Source: Cellulophaga sp. L1A9 (GTDB lineage Bacteria > Bacteroidota > Bacteroidia > Flavobacteriales > Flavobacteriaceae). From it: DNA of 64,000 bases. The translations under genes were made by a program, and so were the position numbers. This document shows positions 56,541 through 64,000 of this stretch, piece after piece. The DNA lies in NCBI RefSeq assembly GCF_009797025.1, contig NZ_CP047027.1, positions 4,898,001-4,962,000 on the forward strand, in the 5' to 3' direction. Under the pieces are notes generated by a model. That model was given only the letters and a program-made list of their open reading frames with translations, searched no databases and was not told the DNA's origin. How positions within the stretch are numbered: position 1 is the first letter of the stretch; the number at the start of each line of letters is the position of its first letter.

Positions 56541-57542
56541 ATGGAAGAGAGTAAGCAACATTTGTTAGAGAATCTTTTGGAAGACACTTCATTTAAAAAT
56601 TGGGTGTACAAAAGAAATAGAAATGATGTAACATTTTGGAACAAATGGATTGAGGCCAATTCTGATTATGCAGAAATTGTATTTACTGCTCGTGACATTA
56701 TTTTAGGAATCAATTTTAAGGATAATACTTTTGAGCCAGAATTTATTGAAGCTAAACTGAATGATGTATTAGCTAAAATAAATACAGACCAAGCAGCAAT
56801 TGATATTCCTAGAAAAAAATCAAACGTATCTAAATACGTTTTAGCTGGGGCTAGCTTTTTTATAGCAACCCTACTTATTCTATTTTATAATTTACAAGAA
56901 AACAAAACTTACGTAGTTCAAAAAACAGGATTTGGAGAGACCATAAACTTAACATTATCTGATGGCACTACAGTTGTTTTAAATGGAAATTCAGAATTAA
57001 AATATGATAAAGAAAATCCTAGAAATGTATTACTTCAAGGTGAAGCCTATTTTAAGGTAAAATCTAAACCTTCTACTAAAGCCAAGTTTTGGGTAACCAC
57101 CAACGATCTTAAAGTTGAGGTTTTTGGGACGCATTTTAATGTGAATACGAGAGACGAAAAAACGAAGGTATTATTAGACGAAGGATCTATACAATTAGAA
57201 TTGAAAAATGGTTCAAGAAAAAAAATGAAACCTGGTGAAATTGCCACCTATTCAAATAAAAACGATCTTTTCTCACATGAAATTATCAATTCTAATCTTG
57301 ACTATTCTTTCTGGAGAGAAGAAACATTTGTTTTTAATAACATCTCATTACTTGAGGTGATGCATTACTTAGAAAACTCTTACGGCGTAACGACAGAATT
57401 TGAAGATGAAAAATCAAAAAAAATAACACTTACAGGTGGAATACCTAACGGTAATTTAAACATCTGCATTAAAGCTATAGAAAAATCTGCGGGAATTAAA
57501 ATACATCATATAGACAATAACTTACTAATTATCAATAATTAA
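56541..57542 (+). CDS. FecR-family anti-sigma factor
   Basis: A 333-aa single-pass membrane protein. The cytoplasmic N-terminal part (1-92) would hold the sigma factor; one helix spans about 94-113; the periplasmic FecR domain (about 120-215) carries VQKTGFGETINLTLSDGTTVVLNGNSELKYD (landmarks TLSDGTTVVLN) and VEVFGTHFNV. A DUF4974 domain with LLEVMHYLENSYGV closes the chain. It receives the signal from the STN domain of the receptor gene 12 bp downstream. It begins 90 bp after the sigma gene. Confidence 0.92.
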   Translation: MEESKQHLLENLLEDTSFKNWVYKRNRNDVTFWNKWIEANSDYAEIVFTARDIILGINFKDNTFEPEFIEAKLNDVLAKINTDQAAIDIPRKKSNVSKYVLAGASFFIATLLILFYNLQENKTYVVQKTGFGETINLTLSDGTTVVLNGNSELKYDKENPRNVLLQGEAYFKVKSKPSTKAKFWVTTNDLKVEVFGTHFNVNTRDEKTKVLLDEGSIQLELKNGSRKKMKPGEIATYSNKNDLFSHEIINSNLDYSFWREETFVFNNISLLEVMHYLENSYGVTTEFEDEKSKKITLTGGIPNGNLNICIKAIEKSAGIKIHHIDNNLLIINN

Positions 57543-57553
57543 AATTCACTATT

Positions 57554-60511
57554 ATGAACGGGAGAACTCCAATTAAAACACTGCTTCTATTCATTTTTCT
57601 AGTAGCACAAATAAATTATGCTACTGCAAATGATCCTATTAAAACGGAAAGTGAAGATGCTAAAATTGCCTTAGTGGCTTTTCTAGATGAACTAAGTAAA
57701 AAACACACAGTTTACTTTACCTATAACCCAGAAGTACTCTCGGGCTCTTCATTAAATCCTGAAGAGTACAATTATAATCGTTTAGATAAAATTCTAACTA
57801 AACTTGAAGAGAAGACTAGTTTTGATTTTGAATATCTAGGAAATAAGTACTATGCTGTTTATGGAAAAGAGATAGAAAGAAGTATTCTTGAAAAAGTTGA
57901 AGTTGGCACATCAAAAAAAGTAAATACTTCTTTACGTTTTTTAGTCATTCAAAATTCTGTTTCAGGAAAAATTGTAGACCAGGACGGTATTCCTTTAGCG
58001 GGTGCTAATATTATCGAAAAAGGTACCACAAATGGAACAACAACAGATTTTGACGGCAACTACACGATCACAGTTAGTGATGATGCCACACTAGTCTTTA
58101 GCTATATTGGTTACAATACTACAGAACAAAAAATAGCAGGAAGAAATACTATAAACGTAAGTTTAAACGAAGGAGAACAACTAGATGAGATTATCATGGT
58201 AGGTAATCGTTCTAAGCCTAGAACAGCAATTGAATCTGCCGTACCTATAGATAATATTGGTGTTTCGGAACTTAAAAATACCGGGCAACCTACCGTAGAT
58301 AAGATGCTTACGTATAAAGTACCTTCTTTCAACTCTACGAATCAAACCGTTTCAGATGCAACTGCCCATTTTGATCCTGCAGACTTGAGAGGCTTAGGAC
58401 CAAGCAGAACTTTGGTGCTAATAAATGGAAAACGAAAAAACCAAAGTGCATTAGTTTATATAAATGATACCCCTGGTAAAGGTGAAGTTGGTGTTGATTT
58501 AAAAAGTATTCCTTCCGCAGCAATTGAACGCATAGAAGTATTACGAGATGGAGCCTCTGCACAGTATGGCTCTGATGCTATAGCAGGAATAATCAACATG
58601 GTTTTGAAAAAAAATGTAGAGTATACTACTATAAATATCAATACAGGAATAACTACAGAAGGTGATGGCTTTAATTTTGGAGCAGATTTGAATTCTTCAA
58701 TAAATATAGGTGACAACGGTGGGTATTTAAATTTCACTCTAGGATACTATGAACAAGAATCTACAAACAGAGCAGGAACTCCTGGAGAAGATTCTCTGTT
58801 TGGAATCGCGGCAAATGACCCTACATGGGGAGACTGGTTAGCTGCAAATCCAGATTTAGGAATGACTATCGGTCAACCAGAAATGAAAAACGCTGATGTA
58901 TTTTTCAATGCTGGCGTCCCATTTAAAAATGGGAATGGAGAGTTTTACACTTTCGGTGGCCTAACCTATAGAACAGGTAAAAGCTTTGCGCTTTACAGAG
59001 CTCCATATTGGGTGGGAGACCCATTTAACCTGCTACATGATGAAAACCAACCTTATGATGGTTTTCAACCTTCGTTTGAAACTGATATTAGAGACAATAA
59101 TGTTACTATAGGTATAAAAACTAAATTTTTAGGCTTTAATGTAGACTTAAGCGGAACCTATGGTAGAAATGCAGTAGATTATACAGTGAGCAATAGTCTA
59201 AACCCTGCTTTAGGAGCAAGTAGCCCTACCTCATTTGATGTTGGTGCGTATACTTTTAGCAATACATTAAGCAATTTAGATTTCTCTAGAGGTTTTGGCG
59301 ATTTCAATATTGCTTTTGGTGCGGAAGTCCGTGAAGAACGCTTTACCGCTAAAGCAGGAGATACGGCATCATACGTTTTAGGAGGAGCCCAATCATTTCC
59401 AGGATTACAGCCGTCTAATGCCGTTATTGCCGAAAGAAATAATTTTGGTGTTTATGGTGATGCTGAATGGGATATCACGGAAGCTTTTTTAATTGGTGGC
59501 GCCATCAGATTTGAGGATTTCAGTGATTTTGGCAGCAATAGTTCTTGGAAAGTAAGCTCTAGGTATTTATTTGGCGAAAGTAAAGGGGCTATAAGAGCCT
59601 CTTATAGTACTGGATTTAGAGCTCCTTCACTTCATCAAATCTATTTAAGCAATGTACAAACATTGGTTTCTGGAAATACAATATCTAACCAAGGAACATT
59701 TAATAACGTTGATCCTGTAATAAGAGACGGACTAGGTGTGCCACAGTTAACTGCAGAGACTTCTAAAAATATTTCTGCCGGACTTACTTATAAAGTAACC
59801 AATGACTTCACTTTAGCATTGGATTACTACAATGTAAAAATGGACGACAGAGTACTTTTTACAGGAGAGATAGGGTTTGATAGTGATGATGCAAACACAA
59901 ATCCTGTAGAACAAATATTAATAGACAATTCTATCACTAGCCTCAAATTTTTTGTAAATGCTGTAAATACCACCACAAACGGAGTAGATTTAGTTGCTTC
60001 CTATAAGGACATTTCTTTAGGTGGCGGTTATTTAAATGCAACACTTTCTGCTAATTTCAATGAAACTAAAATTGACGGAGAAATTAACACTCCTACCCTT
60101 TTAGCACAAAACAATTACGATATATTCAACAGAAAAGAAGAATCTAGAATTATTTCAGCTAGACCTAAGTCTAAAGTTTTGTTAGGATTAGATTATGCTA
60201 TTAAAGACCTGACCGTCGTATTGAACAATACCTATTTTGGCGAAGTAACCTGGCAACATGCCACGGATATTGACAAAGATCAAACTTTCTCTGGAAAAAT
60301 TATTACTGATTTAATTTTCAATTACAATTTCTCAAGTAAAATAAGTGGAAACATAGGTGTAAACAACTTATTAAATGTTTACCCTGACGAAATTATCACT
60401 AAAGGTGATGTTGTTACTGATTTAGGAGGGCGCTTTAAATATCCTTGGGAAGTAAATCAATTTGGGTTCAACGGCACCACATTACGCGCTGGCCTAAATT
60501 TCAAATTTTAA
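57554..60511 (+). CDS. TonB-dependent receptor with STN signalling domain
   Basis: A 985-aa outer-membrane transporter. Signal peptide (about 1-25), STN/secretin-N domain (about 40-115) that would contact the FecR protein, CarboxypepD_reg domain (about 135-215; SGKIVDQDGIPLAGANI ... YIGYNTTEQ), a TonB-box-like DEIIMVG, plug domain (about 225-335; RTLVLINGKRKN and VLRDGASAQYGSDAIAGIINMV landmarks) and a 22-strand-type barrel ending in LRAGLNFKF with the terminal Phe. There is no SusD partner, so it is not a classic polysaccharide-utilisation SusCD pair. The substrate is unknown. Confidence 0.93.
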   Translation: MNGRTPIKTLLLFIFLVAQINYATANDPIKTESEDAKIALVAFLDELSKKHTVYFTYNPEVLSGSSLNPEEYNYNRLDKILTKLEEKTSFDFEYLGNKYYAVYGKEIERSILEKVEVGTSKKVNTSLRFLVIQNSVSGKIVDQDGIPLAGANIIEKGTTNGTTTDFDGNYTITVSDDATLVFSYIGYNTTEQKIAGRNTINVSLNEGEQLDEIIMVGNRSKPRTAIESAVPIDNIGVSELKNTGQPTVDKMLTYKVPSFNSTNQTVSDATAHFDPADLRGLGPSRTLVLINGKRKNQSALVYINDTPGKGEVGVDLKSIPSAAIERIEVLRDGASAQYGSDAIAGIINMVLKKNVEYTTININTGITTEGDGFNFGADLNSSINIGDNGGYLNFTLGYYEQESTNRAGTPGEDSLFGIAANDPTWGDWLAANPDLGMTIGQPEMKNADVFFNAGVPFKNGNGEFYTFGGLTYRTGKSFALYRAPYWVGDPFNLLHDENQPYDGFQPSFETDIRDNNVTIGIKTKFLGFNVDLSGTYGRNAVDYTVSNSLNPALGASSPTSFDVGAYTFSNTLSNLDFSRGFGDFNIAFGAEVREERFTAKAGDTASYVLGGAQSFPGLQPSNAVIAERNNFGVYGDAEWDITEAFLIGGAIRFEDFSDFGSNSSWKVSSRYLFGESKGAIRASYSTGFRAPSLHQIYLSNVQTLVSGNTISNQGTFNNVDPVIRDGLGVPQLTAETSKNISAGLTYKVTNDFTLALDYYNVKMDDRVLFTGEIGFDSDDANTNPVEQILIDNSITSLKFFVNAVNTTTNGVDLVASYKDISLGGGYLNATLSANFNETKIDGEINTPTLLAQNNYDIFNRKEESRIISARPKSKVLLGLDYAIKDLTVVLNNTYFGEVTWQHATDIDKDQTFSGKIITDLIFNYNFSSKISGNIGVNNLLNVYPDEIITKGDVVTDLGGRFKYPWEVNQFGFNGTTLRAGLNFKF

Positions 60512-60519
60512 CAAAGTAA

Positions 60520-60550
60520 GAATTTTATGATTTAATAATACATAAAATTC
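60520..60550. repeat. 10-bp inverted repeat between the two receptor genes
   Basis: GAATTTTATG (60520-60529) and CATAAAATTC (60541-60550) form a perfect stem with an 11-nt loop, 8 bp after the first receptor stop. It lacks a T-run, so it is more likely a partial terminator or mRNA processing/stability element that sets the ratio of the two receptor messages. Confidence 0.45.
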
Positions 60551-60629
60551 CTATACATAATTACAATTTAATATCTTACTCACACCGAGATACATCTTAA
60601 TTACTAATTAATCTTTAAAATCACTATTT

Positions 60630-63530
60630 ATGAAATTGACTAATTTATTACTACTAACGCTAATGTTTAGCGTTACAAGCCTTTTCTCGCAAAGCGAGGT
60701 AAAAGGAACCGTGAAAGACGGCGATGGTATTCCGCTAGCAGGAGCCAATATTGTCGTAAAAGGCTCTACAAATGGTACTACTACAGACTTTGATGGAAAC
60801 TACACTATTGAAGCTCCTAGTGACGGAACCTTAGTATTTAGCTACATTGGTTTTGAAACCAAAGAGAAGAAAATTGGAGGCCAAACGACCATCAATATAA
60901 CTTTATCTGAAGGTAACCAATTAGATGAATTTGTTGTTGTAGGTTCAAGAACAGCGCCAAGAAGTAATGTGGATAGCGCATTACCTGTTGATGTTATTGG
61001 TGCTAAAGATTTAACCTCTACGGGACAAGTATCATTTGATAAAGCTTTACAGTACAAAATACCCTCTTTTAATACGGTACAAACTCCTGTAAATGATGCA
61101 ACGTCTTTGTTAGATCCATATGAAATTAGAAATATGGGACCTTCTAGAACATTAATATTGATTAATGGAAAGCGCAAGAACTTAAGTGCCTTATTATACA
61201 CACAAACTTCTCCAGGCCGTGGTGAAACAGGAGCAGATATTTCTGCTATTCCTACAGATGCTATTAAAAGAGTTGAAATTTTGCGTGATGGTGCTTCTGC
61301 CCAATATGGTTCTGATGCAATTGCTGGTGTAATGAACATTATTCTAAAAGATAGTCCTACTGAAGGATCTGCGACGGTTAGAACTGGTATCACAAGCGAG
61401 GGTGATGGAGAAATGTTTGGTGTTGCAGTTAACAATGGCTCTACCATTGACGAAGACAAAGGTTTTATCAACTATACAATTGACTTATCTAAAGTTAATC
61501 AAGCCAATAGACCTGGCACAGTTGATGCTGATGGTGAATTTGCTGATTTTTATGACCCTAATGCAGCGGAATTACTTACGTTATCGGATGTTGAAGAATT
61601 TTTAGGTAGAAATCCAGATGCAGGTAATATTAATGGTTCACCTGAAACTGCAGCTGCAAAATTTGAAGTGAATATGGGTTATGATTTGAGTGATAATACT
61701 CAGTTATACGCAAATGCAGCCTACGTTTACAAAAAAGTAAATAGTTTTGCGAATTACAGAACACCTTATTGGAGAACTCTTGATGAAAATACTGGGTTTC
61801 CTTATTTAGCAGATTTCTTTCCTGGAGATAATCCAACAACAGAGAATGGTTATGATGGTTATGTACCTACTTTTGAAGGTTTATTAAGTGACTATAATGG
61901 AACTATCGGCTTTAAAACAGTTAAGAACGATTGGAATATCGATGTAAGTTTTACGACAGGTGGTAATTCTCAAACGTATACCGTAAGTGATACACACAAT
62001 AGAAACGTTGTGTATTCTCCATCAACATGGATTGATGCAAATGGTAATGGTACATTAGATGATGGTGAAATTACAGAAGGGTCTGAATTATACAGAGAGA
62101 ACAGTCAACAATCTTTTGATCCGGGAGGTACAAAATTTTCACATAATGTAGGAAATATTGATATTTCTAGATTATTATCAGATAAAGTAAGTATTGGTGT
62201 TGGAGCCGAATTTAGAGCTGAAACTTTTGAAGTTATTGAGGGAGAATTAGCTTCTTATGATGGTGGTGGTGCAGATTCTTTTGCAGGAAATAGTCCTGAG
62301 AATTCAGGGAAATTTAACCGTTACAATTTTGGGGGTTACTTATCTTTAGATTATGATGTAACTGATGCATTTTTATTAAGTGGTACCATTAGAACAGAAA
62401 ATTATTCTGATTTTGGAAATACGTTTGTGTATAAGTTTAGTTCTCGTTTAAAATTAACGGATCAACTTACCGCCAGAGCTTCTATTTCTTCTGGATTTAG
62501 AGCACCTACATTACACCAAATCTATACACAAAAAGCACAATATAGTTTTGTACCTGGACAAGGGATTCAAGTGGGGGGGTTAATTAATAATGTATCTACA
62601 CAGGCTAAGCTTTTAGGCATTCCTCAACTAGATGCTGAAACTTCTAACAACTTCACTGTTGGTTTTGGTGGAAAACTTGCTAATAATTTTAGTTTCACTG
62701 TTGATTATTATAACATTGCCGTAAAAGACCGTATTGTTTTAGGTTCTGAAATAGGAGGAACAGCTTTTGATACCGATGGAAATAATATAGGTACTACTGC
62801 TTTAGATGATATCTTAAGAGATAATAATTTATCAGATGTAAGTTTCTTTTCTAATGCAATAGATACTAAAACTTCTGGTATTGATGTGGTAATTAGCAAA
62901 AAGAATATTGAAATTGGTAACGGAAGTCTAGATTTAAATTTATCTGGAAATTACACGATTCAGAACGAGAGAGATGGGGCTGTGAAAGATATTGATTTAG
63001 TTGCTGATTCAGGTCAATCTGTAGTGAACGATACGCAAGAAGCTTTATTCTTTACTTCTAGACCAGAAACTAAGTGGATTTTGGGTGCTAATTATGAAAT
63101 TGGTAAATTCGGTTTTTCTCTAAATAATACGTATTTCGGAAAAACATCATTCGCAAATGATGGTCTTCAAGATTTGGAGAAAAGATTTATAGATGCCGCT
63201 GATCTTCCTGCTGATGCAAGTCAAGATGGCGGATGGGATTTGAGAACTGAATTTATTCCTAAAATTGTCACTGATTTAGGAATTAGTTTTAATGCTACAG
63301 AAAAATTAACATTAGCCTTAAATATCAATAATTTATTTGATGTTTTACCAGAATGGAAATTTACAGATCCAACTTCAACTGGTCAAGCTGTGTTAGATGG
63401 TGCTGCAGTTTCTAACTCTCCCTCTAATTTAATTACATTCAATCAACGATACTCACAAATGACTTATGATGGTTACCATTTTAGTCAATTAGGAACTATG
63501 CTAAACTTATCCATTAACTATAGGTTTTAA
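60630..63530 (+). CDS. TonB-dependent receptor without STN domain
   Basis: A 966-aa outer-membrane transporter similar to the one upstream. Signal peptide (about 1-20, ending SLFSQ), CarboxypepD_reg domain (about 24-103; VKGTVKDGDGIPLAGANI ... YIGFETKEKK), TonB-box-like DEFVVVGSR, plug (about 110-225; RTLILINGKRKN and ILRDGASAQYGSDAIAGVMNI landmarks) and barrel ending LNLSINYRF. The two share the GFRAPTLHQIY-type segment and overall plan, so they arose by duplication. Lacking STN, this one should transport without signalling and depend on the sigma/FecR system of its neighbour. No SusD gene follows. Confidence 0.92.
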   Translation: MKLTNLLLLTLMFSVTSLFSQSEVKGTVKDGDGIPLAGANIVVKGSTNGTTTDFDGNYTIEAPSDGTLVFSYIGFETKEKKIGGQTTINITLSEGNQLDEFVVVGSRTAPRSNVDSALPVDVIGAKDLTSTGQVSFDKALQYKIPSFNTVQTPVNDATSLLDPYEIRNMGPSRTLILINGKRKNLSALLYTQTSPGRGETGADISAIPTDAIKRVEILRDGASAQYGSDAIAGVMNIILKDSPTEGSATVRTGITSEGDGEMFGVAVNNGSTIDEDKGFINYTIDLSKVNQANRPGTVDADGEFADFYDPNAAELLTLSDVEEFLGRNPDAGNINGSPETAAAKFEVNMGYDLSDNTQLYANAAYVYKKVNSFANYRTPYWRTLDENTGFPYLADFFPGDNPTTENGYDGYVPTFEGLLSDYNGTIGFKTVKNDWNIDVSFTTGGNSQTYTVSDTHNRNVVYSPSTWIDANGNGTLDDGEITEGSELYRENSQQSFDPGGTKFSHNVGNIDISRLLSDKVSIGVGAEFRAETFEVIEGELASYDGGGADSFAGNSPENSGKFNRYNFGGYLSLDYDVTDAFLLSGTIRTENYSDFGNTFVYKFSSRLKLTDQLTARASISSGFRAPTLHQIYTQKAQYSFVPGQGIQVGGLINNVSTQAKLLGIPQLDAETSNNFTVGFGGKLANNFSFTVDYYNIAVKDRIVLGSEIGGTAFDTDGNNIGTTALDDILRDNNLSDVSFFSNAIDTKTSGIDVVISKKNIEIGNGSLDLNLSGNYTIQNERDGAVKDIDLVADSGQSVVNDTQEALFFTSRPETKWILGANYEIGKFGFSLNNTYFGKTSFANDGLQDLEKRFIDAADLPADASQDGGWDLRTEFIPKIVTDLGISFNATEKLTLALNINNLFDVLPEWKFTDPTSTGQAVLDGAAVSNSPSNLITFNQRYSQMTYDGYHFSQLGTMLNLSINYRF

Positions 63531-63549
63531 TTAGTAATTAGTCAACCTG

Positions 63550-63579
63550 AAAAGCTACCTTAACCGGTAGCTTTTTTTT
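63550..63579 (+). terminator. terminator of the sigma/FecR/receptor unit
   Basis: AAAGCTACC / GGTAGCTTT, a perfect 9-bp stem with a 6-nt loop, followed by an uninterrupted run of T, 20 bp after the second receptor stop. Confidence 0.9.
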
Positions 63580-63613
63580 ATTTGAACTATGTTATTAATA
63601 ATACACGCATAAA

Positions 63614-63646
63614 AAAGCCCGAACTACATTAAGTAATTCGGGCTTT
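63614..63646 (-). terminator. terminator of the ferredoxin gene
   Basis: On the minus strand AAAGCCCGAA / TTCGGGCTTT is a 10-bp stem that ends in six T residues, 20 bp after the ferredoxin stop. It faces the receptor terminator on the other strand. Confidence 0.85.
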
Positions 63647-63665
63647 ATTTTATTTTAAACATATA

Positions 63666-64000
63666 CTATCCCTCTGGGTGCATAAATTTTTGTTTCGTTA
63701 ATAAAACTTCTTCCGTCTCCACATGATCATCATCTGGCACACAACAATCTACCGGACAAACAGCAGCACATTGAGGCTCTTCATGAAATCCTACGCATTC
63801 TGTACATTTATCAGGAGAGATATAGTATACTTCATCACTTATTGGCTCTTGTACAATGTCCGCATCTACTTCCTTACCATTAGGTAAAACAACCTCGCCT
63901 TTTAAAGAGGTTCCATCACTATAACGCCATTCATCAGCACCTTCATATATTGCAGTATTTGGGCATTCTGGTTCGCATGCTCCGCAATTTATACACTCAT
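63666..64000 (-). CDS. 2[4Fe-4S] ferredoxin, N-terminus outside the window
   Basis: The visible 111 codons encode a dicluster ferredoxin; about eight residues are missing beyond the right edge. Cluster 1 ligands are C-x2-C-x2-C-x3-CP ([12 protein letters not shown]). Cluster 2 ligands are C-x2-C-x8-C-x3-CP ([18 protein letters not shown]), the longer spacing typical of the Alvin (Allochromatium)-type family. A 40-residue insertion lies between the clusters, and the tail ends KQKFMHPEG. It carries electrons at low potential; the partner is unknown. The stop is TAG at 63666-63668 and a terminator follows. Confidence 0.9.
   Translation of the reverse strand, partial: ECINCGACEPECPNTAIYEGADEWRYSDGTSLKGEVVLPNGKEVDADIVQEPISDEVYYISPDKCTECVGFHEEPQCAAVCPVDCCVPDDDHVETEEVLLTKQKFMHPEG

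Noticed and set aside
55875..63530. Polysaccharide utilisation locus
   Set aside because: No SusD-like protein, glycoside hydrolase or HTCS regulator accompanies the receptors.
1..64000. tRNA or rRNA genes, CRISPR arrays, insertion sequences, prophage
   Set aside because: No tRNA-like cloverleaf or conserved T-loop sequence, regularly spaced repeats, transposase or phage structural protein was seen on either strand by eye. A short divergent RNA gene could still be missed.

Overview
The window comes from a low-GC member of the Flavobacteriaceae (Bacteroidota). Evidence: the porX response regulator of type IX secretion, TonB-dependent receptors with CarboxypepD_reg domains driven by an ECF sigma/FecR pair, fused lpxC-fabZ, 885-aa ParC with 618-aa ParE, and TANNTTTG-type promoter boxes instead of sigma-70 -35/-10 boxes. 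No rRNA, tRNA, CRISPR array, transposase or phage gene was found. Both ends cut genes: an M16 peptidase on the left and a 2[4Fe-4S] ferredoxin on the right.

Layout. 1-9.3 kb: M16 fragment, small membrane protein, OmpR-type two-component system, a MoxR-like ATPase/VWA pair, a DUF1853 protein, and a LysR regulator beside a YeiH-type exporter. 9.4-10.8 kb: processive-type glycosyltransferase. 11-19.2 kb: a ten-gene histidine operon (hisG-GNAT-hisD-hisC-hisB-hisH-GNAT-hisA-hisF-hisIE), preceded by an 18-aa leader peptide with four consecutive His codons and a complete attenuator, and closed by a terminator. 19.3-30.1 kb: SPFH protein, VWA membrane protein, fabG, sucD, then the lipid A cluster (lpxD, lpxC/fabZ, lpxA, efp, second LpxD-like gene) behind an HD-domain hydrolase. 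30.2-40.4 kb: porX, an HTH protein, four tandem paralogous polytopic membrane proteins, tsaE, a 49-aa lipoprotein, a half-size relative of the array proteins, and alanine dehydrogenase. 40.4-55.7 kb: proline dehydrogenase, aroB, DinB, Lrp/AsnC regulator, M14 peptidase divergent from an HTH regulator, small lipoprotein, sterol desaturase family protein, mscL, parC, parE, EamA transporter, ychF. 55.9-63.5 kb: ECF sigma, FecR anti-sigma and two large related TonB-dependent receptors.

How they fit together. Most of the window is housekeeping: histidine and lipid A synthesis, chromosome decatenation and amino-acid catabolism. The less ordinary parts are the tandem membrane-protein array, in which each protein looks like an internal duplication of a module that also exists alone at 38.2-38.8 kb; the his attenuator, whose antiterminator pairing can be written out base by base; and three clusters of inverted repeats that look like operators (upstream of the glycosyltransferase, between the M14 peptidase and the HTH gene, and upstream of the ECF sigma gene). 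Functions are assigned from motifs read in the translated sequence; no database search was run.
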